Positions 1-9,774 of a stretch of DNA of 64,000 nt are shown here, piece by piece. Numbering within the stretch: position 1 is the first letter of the stretch; each line of letters begins with the position of its first letter. The notes under the pieces are model-generated. The model saw only the letters and a list, made by a program, of their open reading frames with translations. It was not told where the DNA came from and did not search any database. Origin of the DNA: Anaerosomatales bacterium (GTDB lineage Bacteria > Actinomycetota > Coriobacteriia > Anaerosomatales > Anaerosomataceae); the NCBI GenBank assembly GCA_030019445.1, contig JASEEU010000001.1, forward strand, positions 372,001 through 436,000, written 5' to 3'. The translations under genes were made by a program, and so were the position numbers.

Positions 1-515
1 CAAGACGTCTCCTCGGGCAACAGACCCGGCAGCAAGCGGACCCTGATCGTGCGTGCCTCATCGTCGAGGTCGAGGACGACATCCGTGATGACCGGCACGA
101 GCACCTCGCCGTACGGTCCGCCGGCGAGCACCCAGACGTCGTTGGCGCCGGTCACGATGGTGTCGGCTATGGCACCGATCGGACCGCGCTCGACGTCGAC
201 GACCGCCCAGCCGGTGACGTCGGGACCGCTGTCCGAGACGGGCACCTCCTCAGCGCGGGCCATGAGGGAGCGGTCGACGAGCTCGGCGGCGAGCCCGATG
301 GAGTCCACGCCGTCCAGCGACACGAGCGGCCCCTTCGGACCCTGGCGCACCGAGAGGATCGTGGTGGCCTGGAGCGCCGGGTGTGGGGGCGTGACGAACA
401 GCGGGATGCCGCAAGACGCATCGAGGGGCAGGTCGGTGAGCTGCTTCACCGAGACCTCCCCTCGAAGTCCGTGCGCCTTGATGATGCGCCCGATAGCGAT
501 GTACGGAGCGTCCAT
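1..515 (-). CDS. rimM: 16S rRNA processing protein RimM (3' end beyond window)
   Basis: Ribosome maturation factor for the 30S head; it binds ribosomal protein uS19 and helps late 16S processing. The translation from the ATG at 515 begins MDAPYIAIGRIIKAHGLRGE, the typical RimM N-terminal barrel with the (I/V)GxIxxxHGLxGE signature. A PRC-barrel-like second half follows, with residues such as GWAVVDVERGPIGAI. The C-terminus runs off the left edge of the window. It starts 3 bases after the khpA stop codon and is the last visible gene of the rpsP-khpA-rimM series, the usual bacterial order. Function is from family knowledge; the call itself is secure. Confidence 0.93.
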   Translation of the reverse strand, partial: MDAPYIAIGRIIKAHGLRGEVSVKQLTDLPLDASCGIPLFVTPPHPALQATTILSVRQGPKGPLVSLDGVDSIGLAAELVDRSLMARAEEVPVSDSGPDVTGWAVVDVERGPIGAIADTIVTGANDVWVLAGGPYGEVLVPVITDVVLDLDDEARTIRVRLLPGLLPEETS

Positions 516-518
516 CCG

Positions 519-770
519 CTAGCCGAGGACCTCCACGGTCGCATCCGCTGCGCCGTCGGCGGACGCAGCGGCCCGCACGAGCGTGCGGATGGCCTTGATC
601 ACGCGGCCCTGGCGGCCGATGACCTTGCCGACGTCGTCGGCGTGCGTCTGGACCTCGTAGACCGTCCGGTCGCCGTCACGATTCTCGGTGATGACGACGT
701 CATCAGGATTGTCCACGAGCGACGTCACGAGGAAGCGCACGAGACGCTCGATATCGGCCTTGGCTTCCAC
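519..770 (-). CDS. khpA: KH-domain RNA-binding protein KhpA
   Basis: Small single KH-domain RNA-binding protein of 83 aa. The GxxG RNA-contact loop is seen as GRQG at residues 52-55, inside VIGRQGRVIKAIRTLV. In Gram-positive bacteria KhpA partners KhpB/EloR and affects cell elongation and sRNA/mRNA binding; here its role is inferred from the family and from its place between rpsP and rimM. It starts with GTG at 770, three bases after the rpsP stop, and ends 3 bases before rimM, so the three are probably translated from one transcript. Confidence 0.92.
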   Translation of the reverse strand: MEAKADIERLVRFLVTSLVDNPDDVVITENRDGDRTVYEVQTHADDVGKVIGRQGRVIKAIRTLVRAAASADGAADATVEVLG

Positions 771-773
771 CGG

Positions 774-1202
774 CTACTCGGCCTCCGGCGCTTCGCCCTC
801 GGCGGCCTCGTCAGCGGCAGGCTCTTCAGCAGCAGGCTCCTCAGCTGCCGGTGCCTCTGCGGCTGCCTCGGCGGCAGGCGCCTCGGCGGGTGCTTTCGCG
901 GCTTCAGCGGCCTTGGCCTGTGCCTTCTTGGACTGCTTGGCCTCCGCCTTGGGGGCCTCCTTCTCGCCCTTGGCGATGGCGATCAGCTTCTCGACCGCCT
1001 CGCTCGGGGTGGCGCCTTTGGCGAGCCAGCCCTCGATCTTCTCGAGATCGAACTCGACGGTGCTCGGCGTGGTGCGCGGGTTGTACCGGCCGAGGATCTC
1101 GATGAAGCGACCGTCGCGCGGCGCGCGAGAGTCGGCGGCGACGACGCGGTAGAACGGCGCCTTCTTGGCGCCTGCGCGCGCCAGACGGATCTTGACTGCC
1201 AA
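774..1202 (-). CDS. rpsP: 30S ribosomal protein bS16 with long Ala/Glu-rich tail
   Basis: Small-subunit protein bS16. Residues 1-80 are the conserved fold ([20 protein letters not shown], then [13 protein letters not shown]). Residues about 80-142 form a low-complexity tail, first Lys/Ala-rich and then Ala/Pro/Glu-rich, so the protein is roughly 60 aa longer than the usual bS16 of 80-90 aa. Tails of this kind occur in actinobacterial bS16. The start codon is TTG at 1202, set by a GGAGG about 9 bases upstream; no ATG fits. First gene of rpsP-khpA-rimM, with its own promoter about 65 bases upstream. Confidence 0.95.
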   Translation of the reverse strand: MAVKIRLARAGAKKAPFYRVVAADSRAPRDGRFIEILGRYNPRTTPSTVEFDLEKIEGWLAKGATPSEAVEKLIAIAKGEKEAPKAEAKQSKKAQAKAAEAAKAPAEAPAAEAAAEAPAAEEPAAEEPAADEAAEGEAPEAE

Positions 1203-1222
1203 AAACGTTCACCTCCACGGAA

Positions 1223-1246
1223 GGTGGCGGCCACACGTCGGCCACC
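1223..1246 (-). other. rpsP leader hairpin
   Basis: Inverted repeat GGTGGC (1241-1246 read on the minus strand) and GCCACC (1223-1228) in the 5' untranslated region of rpsP, ending a few bases before the GGAGG ribosome site. It could influence translation initiation or mRNA stability. No homology to a known ribosomal leader is claimed. Confidence 0.4.
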
Positions 1247-1270
1247 ACGTCTGAGCTAGAGCGACTGCTA

Positions 1271-1299
1271 ATGATATGCCATGAACCAGGCGGGGTCAA
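1271..1299 (-). promoter_or_regulatory. Sigma-70 type promoter of rpsP-khpA-rimM
   Basis: Read on the minus strand: -35 TTGACC (1294-1299), a 17-base spacer, and -10 TATCAT (1271-1276). Both hexamers match consensus at 5 of 6 positions with ideal spacing, so transcription should begin near 1264. It lies in the 134-base gap after ffh. Confidence 0.8.
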
Positions 1300-1336
1300 A
1301 ACAGGGCAGCCGCAGCCGTGCGCGTGTCCCGGAGCG

Positions 1337-2689
1337 CTAGAAGGGTGATGGGAAGCCGGGCGGGAGCGACCCGCGGCGCCGCTTCCCCTTGCCCTTCCCC
1401 GATTGCATCTTCTGGAGTTGTCTCACCATCTTCTGCGCCTCGGCGAACTGCTTGAGCATCTGGTTGACATCGAAGACCGTGACACCGGCTCCTGCGGCGA
1501 TGCGTTGGCGCCGCGAGCCGTTGATGATGGACGGCTTCGCCCGCTCCGCCCGGGTCATGGACTGGATGATCGCCTCCGTCCGCACGAGCGCGCGCTCGTC
1601 GACCTTCACGTCCTTCGGCAGTTTGCCGGCTCCGGGGATCATCCCGAGGATGTCGCCGATGGACCCCATCTTCTTGAGCTGCCGGAGCTGTTTCAGGAAG
1701 TCGTCGAGCGTGAAGCGTCCCTCGGCGAGCCGCGCCTCCATGTCCTCCATGTCGGCCGTCTCGGCGGCCTCCTGGGCCTTCTCGATGAGCCCGACCACGT
1801 CCCCCATGCCGAGGATCCGCTTGGCCATGCGTTCGGGATCGAAGATCTCGAGCGCGTCGAGCCGCTCCCCGACGCTCGCGAACTTGATGGGCTTGCCGCT
1901 GACCGCACGGACCGAGAGCGCGGCTCCGCCGCGCGCGTCGCCATCGAGCTTGGAGATGATGACGCCATCGAAGTCGACGCGCTCGGCGAACGCGGTCGCA
2001 GCGTTCACCGCGTCCTGGCCGGTCATGGCGTCGACCACCATGAGCACCTGGTCGGGTCTGACGGCGGCCTTGATGCGCGCCGCCTCGTCCATCATCGCTT
2101 CGTCGATGTGGAGCCGCCCTGCGGTGTCGATGATGACGACGTCCCGCATGCGGGCGACAGCATCCTTGACGGCGGCGGTAGCGATCGCGACCGGGTCCTG
2201 GCCGTCTCCGCGGAAGACGGGAAGGTCAAGCTCGCGGCCGAGGGTCTCAAGCTGGTCGATCGCCGCGGGACGGTAGACGTCGCATGCGACGAGCATGGGA
2301 TGTTTGCCATCCTTGCGCAGCCGGTTGGCGAGTTTGGCGGCAGCAGTCGTCTTGCCTGACCCCTGCAGGCCGACAAGCATGATGACGTTCGGGATCCGGT
2401 TCGTGAGCGTAAGGCGTGAGGGGGTGCCCCCCATGAGGGTGGTGAGCTCGTCGAGCACGATCTTCACGACCATCTGGCCGGGCGTGAGGCTCCGCATCAC
2501 GTCCTGGCCCACCGCCCGTTCGCGAACGCGGGCGACGAAGTCCTTGACGACGCCGAAGCTCACGTCGGCCTCGAGCAGCGCGAGCCGGATCTCGCGCATG
2601 GCGGCGTCGACATCGGCGGCGGCGAGCACGCCGCGGCCCTTGAGCTTGTCGAACACGCCCTGCAGGCGTTGAGAGAGGTTCTCGAACAC
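1337..2689 (-). CDS. ffh: Signal recognition particle GTPase Ffh
   Basis: The 54-kDa SRP GTPase. It binds signal sequences and SRP RNA and docks ribosomes on FtsY at the membrane. The N domain occupies residues 1-95. The G domain has P-loop GLQGSGKT (107-114), DTAGR (188-192) and SKLD (about 246-249). A methionine-rich M domain fills about 330-450, with the QMLKQFAEAQKMVRQLQKM stretch, followed by a basic C-terminus ending in PPGFPSPF. Length 450 aa is normal. It starts with GTG at 2689 behind CAGGAGG. The partner ftsY lies two genes upstream with lepB between, so three secretion genes are adjacent. Confidence 0.97.
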   Translation of the reverse strand: MFENLSQRLQGVFDKLKGRGVLAAADVDAAMREIRLALLEADVSFGVVKDFVARVRERAVGQDVMRSLTPGQMVVKIVLDELTTLMGGTPSRLTLTNRIPNVIMLVGLQGSGKTTAAAKLANRLRKDGKHPMLVACDVYRPAAIDQLETLGRELDLPVFRGDGQDPVAIATAAVKDAVARMRDVVIIDTAGRLHIDEAMMDEAARIKAAVRPDQVLMVVDAMTGQDAVNAATAFAERVDFDGVIISKLDGDARGGAALSVRAVSGKPIKFASVGERLDALEIFDPERMAKRILGMGDVVGLIEKAQEAAETADMEDMEARLAEGRFTLDDFLKQLRQLKKMGSIGDILGMIPGAGKLPKDVKVDERALVRTEAIIQSMTRAERAKPSIINGSRRQRIAAGAGVTVFDVNQMLKQFAEAQKMVRQLQKMQSGKGKGKRRRGSLPPGFPSPF

Positions 2690-2722
2690 GTGCCCTCCTG
2701 TCGTGCGGCCGGACTACTGAGA

Positions 2723-3283
2723 CTAGGGAGTCGGGTCGCCCGCGTCAATCAGCCGGACACGGTGCACCGGCGCGAAGATCGCGGCCGCCCTTCCCGCGAT
2801 GTCGCCGACGTCGACGGTGCCGATGAGGCGGCTATCGATCGAGGCCGGGCGGTTGTCGCCCGCAAGGAAGACGCGACCCTCCGGGACGACGAGCGGGCCG
2901 ATTCGCGGATACTCGCAGGCACGCCTGGTCAGGTCCCGGTGCGGTTCGGGCTCGCCATTGACGAGTATGCAGTCCCCCTGCACCTCCACGGTATCGCCCG
3001 AGACCGCGACCACTCGCTTGATGATCCTGACCGGCATGCCATTGCGCAGTGCCGCGGCAAGGACGATGTCCCCGCGCCGGGGCTCGGTGTAGTCGCGGGT
3101 GAATAGGACGCGGTCTGCGTCGTGGAGCGTGGGATACATGGAATCGCCCGAGACGACGGCCGGCCGGTATATGACGACGAATACGAGCACGACCACCACG
3201 AGCAGCGCGGTGAGGATCGCCAGAAGCGGCAGGTGGCGGCGGTCAGAATCCCGGAACGGGATGAAGCGCCACTCCGGGCCCAT
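2723..3283 (-). CDS. lepB: Signal peptidase I
   Basis: Membrane-bound serine protease that removes signal peptides from exported proteins. One N-terminal membrane segment (about residues 19-39) is followed by the extracytoplasmic catalytic domain. The nucleophile is Ser48 in SGDSMYPTL and the general base is Lys89 in RIIKRVVAVSGD; the C-terminal box AGDNRPASIDSR is intact. At 186 aa it is the short Gram-positive type. The ATG at 3283 lies 2 bases after the ftsY stop, and ffh follows, so lepB sits inside a protein-targeting operon. Confidence 0.95.
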   Translation of the reverse strand: MGPEWRFIPFRDSDRRHLPLLAILTALLVVVVLVFVVIYRPAVVSGDSMYPTLHDADRVLFTRDYTEPRRGDIVLAAALRNGMPVRIIKRVVAVSGDTVEVQGDCILVNGEPEPHRDLTRRACEYPRIGPLVVPEGRVFLAGDNRPASIDSRLIGTVDVGDIAGRAAAIFAPVHRVRLIDAGDPTP

Positions 3284-3285
3284 GA

Positions 3286-4203
3286 TCAGCGCTCCGGCGA
3301 CACGAGGGCCCGCGCGAACTCATCGGCGACGAAAGGCCGAAGGTCGTCGGCGCCCTCCCCGATCCCGATGCGCACGAGGGGTATGCCGAGCTCACGGGTG
3401 ATGGCGACGGCGATGCCGCCCTTCGCGGTGCCGTCCAGTTTGGTCAGCGCGATGCCATCGACGCCGAGCGCGCGATCGAACTCGCGGGCCTGAACGATGC
3501 CGTTCTGGCCGGTGGTCGCGTCCATGACCAGGAGGACCCGGACGGGTGCCGTGCTCTCACGCTCGGTGACGCGCTTGACCTTTGCCAGCTCGGCCATGAG
3601 GTCGGGCGAGGTATGCAGGCGCCCAGCGGTATCGATGAGGACCAGGTCGGCCCCACGGGAAGCAGCCTCGGCGAGCGTCTCGAACGCCACCGACGCGGGG
3701 TCGGTGCCGCGTTCGCGCTCGACCACGGGCACATCTGCACGCTCGGCCCAGATGCGGAGCTGCTCGATGGCGGCGGCACGGAAGGTGTCGGCGCTGCCGA
3801 TGACGACCGAACGCCCCGCGTCGGCCGCCTCCTTCGCCAGCTTGCCGACGGTCGTGGTCTTGCCTGTGCCATTGATGCCGACGACCAGCAGCGTCAGCGG
3901 GGACATGCCGAGGAAGTCCTCCCCCTCACCGGAGAACTCGGCGGCGATCCGCTCCGCGAGCAGGTCGAGCACCGCCGCGGCGTCCGGAAGGGCCTTGCGG
4001 GACGCCGCATCGCGCAGCGAGTCGACCATTTCGGCAACGGCGAGCGCGCCCATGTCCGCACGGATGAGGACCGCCTCGAGATCGTCCCAGAACTCGTCGT
4101 CGAGGTCGGGGCCTTTGCGGAGGAGGACGTTCAGCTGCCCCTGGATGCCCTCGCGCGTCTTGCTGAGGCCGGCGGAGAGCTTCTCATACCACGGGAGCGC
4201 CAT
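3286..4203 (-). CDS. ftsY: SRP receptor GTPase FtsY
   Basis: Membrane-associated SRP receptor; it forms the GTPase heterodimer with Ffh. The N domain covers residues 1-95, the G1 loop is GINGTGKT (109-116), and the SADTFRAAAIEQL insertion-box region and DTAGR follow. At 305 aa it lacks the long acidic A domain of E. coli FtsY, as in many Gram-positive bacteria; membrane binding would rely on the N-terminal helix (MALPWYEKLSAGLSKTREG). Its ATG at 4203 overlaps the end of smc by 20 bases, suggesting translational coupling. Confidence 0.96.
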   Translation of the reverse strand: MALPWYEKLSAGLSKTREGIQGQLNVLLRKGPDLDDEFWDDLEAVLIRADMGALAVAEMVDSLRDAASRKALPDAAAVLDLLAERIAAEFSGEGEDFLGMSPLTLLVVGINGTGKTTTVGKLAKEAADAGRSVVIGSADTFRAAAIEQLRIWAERADVPVVERERGTDPASVAFETLAEAASRGADLVLIDTAGRLHTSPDLMAELAKVKRVTERESTAPVRVLLVMDATTGQNGIVQAREFDRALGVDGIALTKLDGTAKGGIAVAITRELGIPLVRIGIGEGADDLRPFVADEFARALVSPER

Positions 4204-7200
4204 CCGCGACCTCCTCGAGCTCTCCGGTCGTCCGGTCGAGCCGCTGGCTGACGACCTTGCTCACGCCGTCGGCCTGCATGGAGACGCCGTAGAGGACATC
4301 GGCCATCTCCATGGTGCGACGCTGGTGGGTGACGATCACGAATTGGGTGTGGTGGCGAAGGCTGTCTACGAACGCGATGAAGCGACGCAGGTTGGAGTCG
4401 TCCAGCGCGGCCTCGACCTCGTCGAGTATGTAGAACGGACAGGGCCTGGTCCGGTAGACCGCGAAGAGCAGCGCCAGCGCAGTGAGCGACTTCTCGCCGC
4501 CGGACAGAAGCGACATCTTCTGCAGCCGCTTGCCGCGTGGCTGCGCGACGACTTCGACGCCGGTGGTCTCGGGGTCGTCGGGGTCGGTCAGGCTGAGCGA
4601 CGCCTGACCTCCGGGGAACAGGACGCCGAAGACTTCCTGGAAGTGGCTGTCGACGAGCTCGAACGTCTCGAGGAACCGGTCGCGGATCTTGCGGTCGATC
4701 GCGCGGATGATCTTCTGCAGCGCCTTCTGGCTCGCGAGCAGGTCGTCGAGTTGCTCCTGGAGGCGGTCTCGGCGGTCCTGGAGGTGGTCGAACTCCTCCA
4801 CGGCGACCGGGTTCACGGGACCGAGGTTGGCGATACGCTTGCGCAGCCGGTGCGCGCGCTCGATCGTCGCCTCCCGATCGTCGATGCGCGCGGCCTGCAG
4901 CGCCCGCTCGAGCGGGACGCCCAGTTCCTCGACGACTTTGGCGACCGCGGTCGTGACCTGGATCTCGAGCTGGCCCTTCTCGACCTGAAGGTGCGACATC
5001 GCGGCGGAGGCTTCCTCCACGGCGGACTGCGCGGTGCGCACGCCCTCCTGCGCCTCGTGGATCGTCTGCCTGAGGGATTCGGAGTCCGCCTGCTCGAAGC
5101 GGGCGCGGTCCCGGAGGCGGACGGCCCAGTGCTCCGCGCGTTCGAGGAGCACGGAGTACAGGTCGTGGAGCGGCTGGATGCGCTCCCGGAGCGTCTCGAG
5201 CGCGATCTCCGTGTCGCGCGATGCGGCGACGGTGTCGTCCAGCTCCGCGCGCTCGGCCGCAGCGGCGGCCATGCGTCGCTTCAGGTGCACCTCGCGCTCG
5301 GAGACGGCGGCGATCTCTACCTGACAGGTGGAGAGCCTCGTCGCCACCTCGGACTCCTCGCGATAGCGGGTGTCGCGTTCCTCTCGGCGCTGAGCGGACT
5401 CCTCCTCGAGCTCCTGGAGACGTGCCGTCGCCCGCTCGATGCGCTCGTCAAGCTCCCGTTCCTGGGGGCGGTCCTTGGCGGTGCGCTCTTCGATCTGACG
5501 GCGACGGAGGTCGATACCCGCCGCTTCCTTGTCGACGTCGGTGATGGACTGCTCGAGGCGGCCGATCTCCTCGCGGGTGGAGCCGTCCTCACCCGCAAGC
5601 GAGGCGACGCGCTGGCTCAGTTCGAGGGCCTGCTGCTGTTCCGCCGAGAGGGACTCTTCCGCGTTGACGAGGGCGGCTTCGGCTTCCCCAAGGGAGGCCT
5701 CGGTGGCCGCGAGCGCGTCCCTGAGGTCACCAAGACGTCGCTTGCGCGCGAGGACCCCGGAGTCCTCCTCGAGCTCAGGTCCCACACGGACCTTGCCCGA
5801 CGGCCATACGATGTGACCGGAGCGGGTGGCGAAGCGCGCCCGCGCATCAGGAGCGGCGGCGGCCCGCAGTGCGTCCTCAAGCGTGTCGAGCACGCGGATG
5901 TCGCCGATGAGCGCCTCGAGCGCGGCGCGGACATCGTCATGACACGAGATCTGATCGACGAGCCGGACGCCCGGTCCCGCGGGAGCCTCCCCGTGTCGTG
6001 CAGCCACCGGCATCACCGCGTAGTCGCCGCTCCCGTGCGCCTCGAGCGTGGCGACGACCTCGGCGGGCGATGCGGGATCACGGACGAGCACGCAGAAGAC
6101 GTCGGAGCCGAGGGCGGCTTCGAGCACGCGCTCGTACTCCTCGGAAACGGAGATGTGCTCGGTGAGCGGGCCGAGGACACCCGGAAGGTCCTTCTCCTTG
6201 CTGAGGAGCCACGCGAGTGCAGGTGACGCCGCCTCGAAAGCACGGTCTACCTCCTCGAGCGCGCGGATCTCGGCGCGCAGGTCGGTGAGCTCGTCACGGC
6301 GTCGTGTGAGTTCGGTGCGCCTCGACTCGACGAGCCGCACATGCTTGTCGACCTCGGACTCGGCGAGCGAGAGCTCCCGCCGCGCGCGGTCGAGCTCCGC
6401 CGTCGTCTGGTCGGAGCGGGCGCGGCGTGCGGCGAGCGTCTCGAAGAGCGCCGAACGCTGCTGCTTGACGGCCTCGGCGCGCTCCACGAGCAGCTCGGTC
6501 TCAAGGGAGAACGCCGAAAGCGCCTGTTTCACGTCGGCCAGCTCGAGCCGCGCGTCGTCGAGTTCCTTGCGGGTGCGGCGCTGCTCGGCGGTGACCTCGG
6601 TGAGGACCTCCTCGGCAGCCAGGCGCTCCTTCTTGGCGGTCTCGGCTTCCCGACGGACCTCCCCCAGCTGCGTATAGAGCGCCTGCAGCCGTGCTTCGGT
6701 GACCGCGCGCTCCTCGGCGATCTGCTCGACCTCCGACAGGCGCTGTGCGAGGCGGCTCTCGCTGTGGTGGATCTTCTGGCGCAGTTCCGAGAGGCGCTCG
6801 ACGAGGTTCTTGCCCTTCTCCTCGAGCAGCAGGAGGCCGGAGTTGAGGCGCTCGAGCACCGACTGGAGGCGGCGGCGCTGCTCGGAGAGATCGCCGACGA
6901 ACAGCCCCTTCTCCTCGAGCAGCGAGAGGAACTTGGCGAGCTCGCGCTCCTTCTCGGCGAGGCGGTAGCGAGCGAGCTCGATCTCCGCGTCCTGCTCGCG
7001 CTCGCGTTTGCACACGGCGTCCCACTGCTCCTGGAGCGCGCGAAGATCGGCGACGGCGAGCGCGACCTCGAGCTCCTTGAGCTCTGCGGCGAGGTCGCGG
7101 TACTCGGCGGCCTTGGTGGCCTGGCGTTGGAGCGGGCGGAGCTGGCGGTCGATCTCGGCGAGCACGTCTTTGATGCGATCGACATGGACGTCCATCGACG

Positions 7201-7744
7201 TGAGCTTGCGGACCGCGCGTTCCTTGCGCTTCTTGTGCTTGAGGACGCCAGCCGCCTCTTCGATGAGCGAGCGGCGGTCCTCGGGCTTGGAGTTGAGTAT
7301 CTCGTCGATCCGTCCCTGGCTGATGATCGAGTGCGTGTCCCGACCGAGGCCGGTGTCGTGCAAGAGCTCCTGTACGTCCATCAGGCGCACCGGCGTCTGG
7401 TTGACGAGGTACTCGCTCTCACCGCTGCGGAACATCCGGCGCGTGATGGTGACCTCGTCGAACTCGAGCGGCAGCGTGCCGTCTGAGTTATCGAGCACGA
7501 GGTCGACCTCCGCGACGCCGACCGGCTGTCTGGCCGAGGAGCCCGCGAAGATCACGTCCTCCATGGCGTTGCCACGCAATTGCTTCGCCGACTGCTCGCC
7601 GAGAACCCAGAGGACCGCATCGGAGATGTTGGACTTGCCGGAGCCGTTGGGGCCGACGATGACGGCGGCGCCGGGCTCGAACGTCATCCTGCTCCGGTCA
7701 GCGAACGACTTGAAGCCCTTCAGGGTCAGCGACTTGAGGTACAA
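4184..7744 (-). CDS. smc: Chromosome segregation ATPase SMC
   Basis: Condensin ATPase that loads on DNA with ScpA/ScpB and extrudes loops for chromosome segregation. Walker A is GPNGSGKSN (31-39). Two long coiled-coil arms (about 170-500 and 670-1000) flank a hinge near residues 500-660. The C-terminal head has signature LLSGGEKSL (about 1079) and Walker B/D-loop ILDEVEAALDD (about 1106-1116). Length 1186 aa fits the family. The first codon is TTG at 7744, with AGAGAGG upstream and no better in-frame ATG. It lies between rnc and ftsY, the same order as in Bacillus and Streptomyces. Confidence 0.97.
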   Translation of the reverse strand: MYLKSLTLKGFKSFADRSRMTFEPGAAVIVGPNGSGKSNISDAVLWVLGEQSAKQLRGNAMEDVIFAGSSARQPVGVAEVDLVLDNSDGTLPLEFDEVTITRRMFRSGESEYLVNQTPVRLMDVQELLHDTGLGRDTHSIISQGRIDEILNSKPEDRRSLIEEAAGVLKHKKRKERAVRKLTSMDVHVDRIKDVLAEIDRQLRPLQRQATKAAEYRDLAAELKELEVALAVADLRALQEQWDAVCKREREQDAEIELARYRLAEKERELAKFLSLLEEKGLFVGDLSEQRRRLQSVLERLNSGLLLLEEKGKNLVERLSELRQKIHHSESRLAQRLSEVEQIAEERAVTEARLQALYTQLGEVRREAETAKKERLAAEEVLTEVTAEQRRTRKELDDARLELADVKQALSAFSLETELLVERAEAVKQQRSALFETLAARRARSDQTTAELDRARRELSLAESEVDKHVRLVESRRTELTRRRDELTDLRAEIRALEEVDRAFEAASPALAWLLSKEKDLPGVLGPLTEHISVSEEYERVLEAALGSDVFCVLVRDPASPAEVVATLEAHGSGDYAVMPVAARHGEAPAGPGVRLVDQISCHDDVRAALEALIGDIRVLDTLEDALRAAAAPDARARFATRSGHIVWPSGKVRVGPELEEDSGVLARKRRLGDLRDALAATEASLGEAEAALVNAEESLSAEQQQALELSQRVASLAGEDGSTREEIGRLEQSITDVDKEAAGIDLRRRQIEERTAKDRPQERELDERIERATARLQELEEESAQRREERDTRYREESEVATRLSTCQVEIAAVSEREVHLKRRMAAAAAERAELDDTVAASRDTEIALETLRERIQPLHDLYSVLLERAEHWAVRLRDRARFEQADSESLRQTIHEAQEGVRTAQSAVEEASAAMSHLQVEKGQLEIQVTTAVAKVVEELGVPLERALQAARIDDREATIERAHRLRKRIANLGPVNPVAVEEFDHLQDRRDRLQEQLDDLLASQKALQKIIRAIDRKIRDRFLETFELVDSHFQEVFGVLFPGGQASLSLTDPDDPETTGVEVVAQPRGKRLQKMSLLSGGEKSLTALALLFAVYRTRPCPFYILDEVEAALDDSNLRRFIAFVDSLRHHTQFVIVTHQRRTMEMADVLYGVSMQADGVSKVVSQRLDRTTGELEEVADGAPVV

Positions 7745-7844
7745 CGACGGCCTCTCTCTGATCGCGCCAGCGGCGGCGGACGGTCGCGCAGGACGCCGAT
7801 AATGCTAACACAGGGAGGCGGTGCCGACGCGACGGAGCCAGTGC

Positions 7845-8543
7845 TCAGGAGCGCTCTTCGAGCCGCGCGAGCGCGGCCGCCGCCGCGGCCTTCTCGGCAT
7901 CCTTCTTCGAGCGTCCCGTGCCGTGCCCGACCACATGGCCGTCCACCGTCACCTCGACGGTGAACCGGCGGTCGTGAGGCGGTCCTTCGACGGCGGCGGT
8001 GCGGTACTCGGGCAGCACGCCGTCGGCGGCCTGGGTGTGCTCCTGCAGCGCGGACTTAGGGTCTTGCGGCGCGCCGGAGGGCTCGAGGAGTCGCGCGGCG
8101 AGCACGTCGACGACGACCTGGCGCGCGACGTCGAGACCCTGGTCGAGGTAGATGGCCCCGATGATCGCCTCGAAGACGTTCTCGAGGAGCGACCGCCGTG
8201 AGCGCCCCTCGCCGCGGGCGGCGCCGCGTCCGAGCCAGACGAGCTCGCCGATGCCGAGCTCGTCGGCGACCTCGGCGAGCGTCTCCCCCGCCACGGCCGC
8301 GATCTTCAGGCGGGTCAGCACGCCCTCCGGCTCATCGGGGTGCGCGCGATAGAGGTGGTCGGCGACGATGAAGCCGAGGACCGAGTCGCCGAGGAACTCG
8401 AGGCGCTCATAGCCCGCCGCGTCGGGCCGCTCCGCCGCGAAGGAGGGGTGCGTGAGCGCCATCCGGGCGAGCGCGGGGTCGGCGAACGTCACGCCGAAGC
8501 GCTCCTCGAGGATGCGGACGCGGTCCTCCGGGGCGGTCGCCAT
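7845..8543 (-). CDS. rnc: Ribonuclease III
   Basis: Double-strand-specific endoribonuclease that processes rRNA precursors and structured mRNAs. The catalytic signature [13 protein letters not shown] lies at residues 46-58, with the second acidic cluster in [17 protein letters not shown] dsRNA-binding domain fills the C-terminal 70 residues ([11 protein letters not shown] to [13 protein letters not shown]). Start ATG at 8543 gives [17 protein letters not shown] and 232 aa, the standard length. A longer in-frame extension into fabF exists but encodes no conserved sequence. Four bases separate it from fabF. Confidence 0.96.
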   Translation of the reverse strand: MATAPEDRVRILEERFGVTFADPALARMALTHPSFAAERPDAAGYERLEFLGDSVLGFIVADHLYRAHPDEPEGVLTRLKIAAVAGETLAEVADELGIGELVWLGRGAARGEGRSRRSLLENVFEAIIGAIYLDQGLDVARQVVVDVLAARLLEPSGAPQDPKSALQEHTQAADGVLPEYRTAAVEGPPHDRRFTVEVTVDGHVVGHGTGRSKKDAEKAAAAAALARLEERS

Positions 8544-8547
8544 GCCG

Positions 8548-9774
8548 TCACGCCCGCCCGAAGAGCAGGCACGCGTTGTGCCCGCCGAAGCCGAAGGAGT
8601 TGCTGAGCGCCAGCGAGGCGTCGGTGGCGCGGGCGACGTTGGGCACGTAGTCGAGATCGCACGCGGGGTCGGGTGTCTGCAGGTTGATGGTCGGCGGCAG
8701 GATCCCCTCGCGCAGGGCCATGATGCAGGCGATGGCCTCCATCGCCCCGGCCCCGCCGAGCGCATGGCCGGTCATCGACTTGGTGGACGAGACGGGCGGC
8801 GGGTCGGCGCCGAAGACGGACGTGATCGCGAGCGTCTCACCCGCGTCGCCCTGCGGCGTGGATGTCCCGTGCGCGTTGATGTAGCCGACCGCCGAGGGGG
8901 CGACGCCGGCCTGCTCGAGCGCCGCGCGCATCGCGCGGGCCGCTCCGTCCCCTTCGGGATGCGGGGACGTGATGTGGTAGGCGTCCGCCGACGCGCCATA
9001 GCCGAGCAGCTCGCCGAGGATCGTGGCGCCGCGCTTCTCGGCAAGCTCCCACGCCTCGAGCACGACAACGGCTCCGCCCTCGGCGATCACGAAGCCGTCG
9101 CGATCGGCGTCGAACGGCCGGGAGGCGCCGGCGGGGTCGTCGTTGCGCGTCGAGAGCGCGCGGAGCGCGCAGAAGCCAGCGACGCCGAGCTCGGTGACGC
9201 CCGCGTCGAAGCCCCCGGCGATCACGACGTCGGCCGTCCCGCGGCGGATGGCCTCGCCCGCCTCGCCGATGGCATGGTTTCCGGTGGCGCAGGCGGAGAC
9301 CGGACAGTAGTTGATGCCCTGGGCGCCGTACTTGATGGAGATGAGCCCGGCGGCGAGGTCGGTGATCATCATCGGTACGAGGAACGGGCTCACGCGCCCG
9401 GGGCCGCGGTCGCGGAGGACGTGGTGCTGCTCCTCCATGACGTGCAGGCCGCCGATGCCGGAGCCCACGATCACGCCGAAGCGAGGGGCGAGCTCGTCGT
9501 CGACGACAAGGTCCGCCTGCGCCATCGCCTCGGATGCGGCGACGAGGGCGAACTGCTGGTACCGGGACATGCGGCGCGCCTCCTTGGGGTCGAGGACGTC
9601 CGCGGGGTCGAAGTCAGCGCAGTAGCCCGCGATGCGGCTTGGGTACGCGGAGGCGTCGAAGTGCGTGATGGGGGAAACCCCTGACCGGCCGGCGCTGATC
9701 CCCTCCCAGAAGGCGCTGACGCCCGTTCCCAGGGGGGAGACGATGCCCATGCCGGTGACGGCGACTCTCCTCAT
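8548..9774 (-). CDS. fabF: Beta-ketoacyl-ACP synthase II (FabF)
   Basis: Condensing enzyme that elongates acyl-ACP with malonyl-ACP in FAS-II. The catalytic triad is visible: Cys162 in [12 protein letters not shown], the first His in [11 protein letters not shown], and the second in [14 protein letters not shown]. Start ATG at 9774 gives [16 protein letters not shown] and 408 aa, typical for FabF. The ATG overlaps the stop of the upstream NPD/FabK-like gene (ATGA), indicating coupling. It is the only beta-ketoacyl synthase of the elongating type in the cluster, with no fabB and no fabA/fabZ in this window. Confidence 0.96.
   Translation of the reverse strand: MRRVAVTGMGIVSPLGTGVSAFWEGISAGRSGVSPITHFDASAYPSRIAGYCADFDPADVLDPKEARRMSRYQQFALVAASEAMAQADLVVDDELAPRFGVIVGSGIGGLHVMEEQHHVLRDRGPGRVSPFLVPMMITDLAAGLISIKYGAQGINYCPVSACATGNHAIGEAGEAIRRGTADVVIAGGFDAGVTELGVAGFCALRALSTRNDDPAGASRPFDADRDGFVIAEGGAVVVLEAWELAEKRGATILGELLGYGASADAYHITSPHPEGDGAARAMRAALEQAGVAPSAVGYINAHGTSTPQGDAGETLAITSVFGADPPPVSSTKSMTGHALGGAGAMEAIACIMALREGILPPTINLQTPDPACDLDYVPNVARATDASLALSNSFGFGGHNACLLFGRA

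Noticed and set aside
3497-6226. Long plus-strand open frame (909 codons) opposite ftsY and smc
   Set aside because: It is the antisense shadow of conserved genes in GC-rich DNA, without its own motifs or ribosome site.
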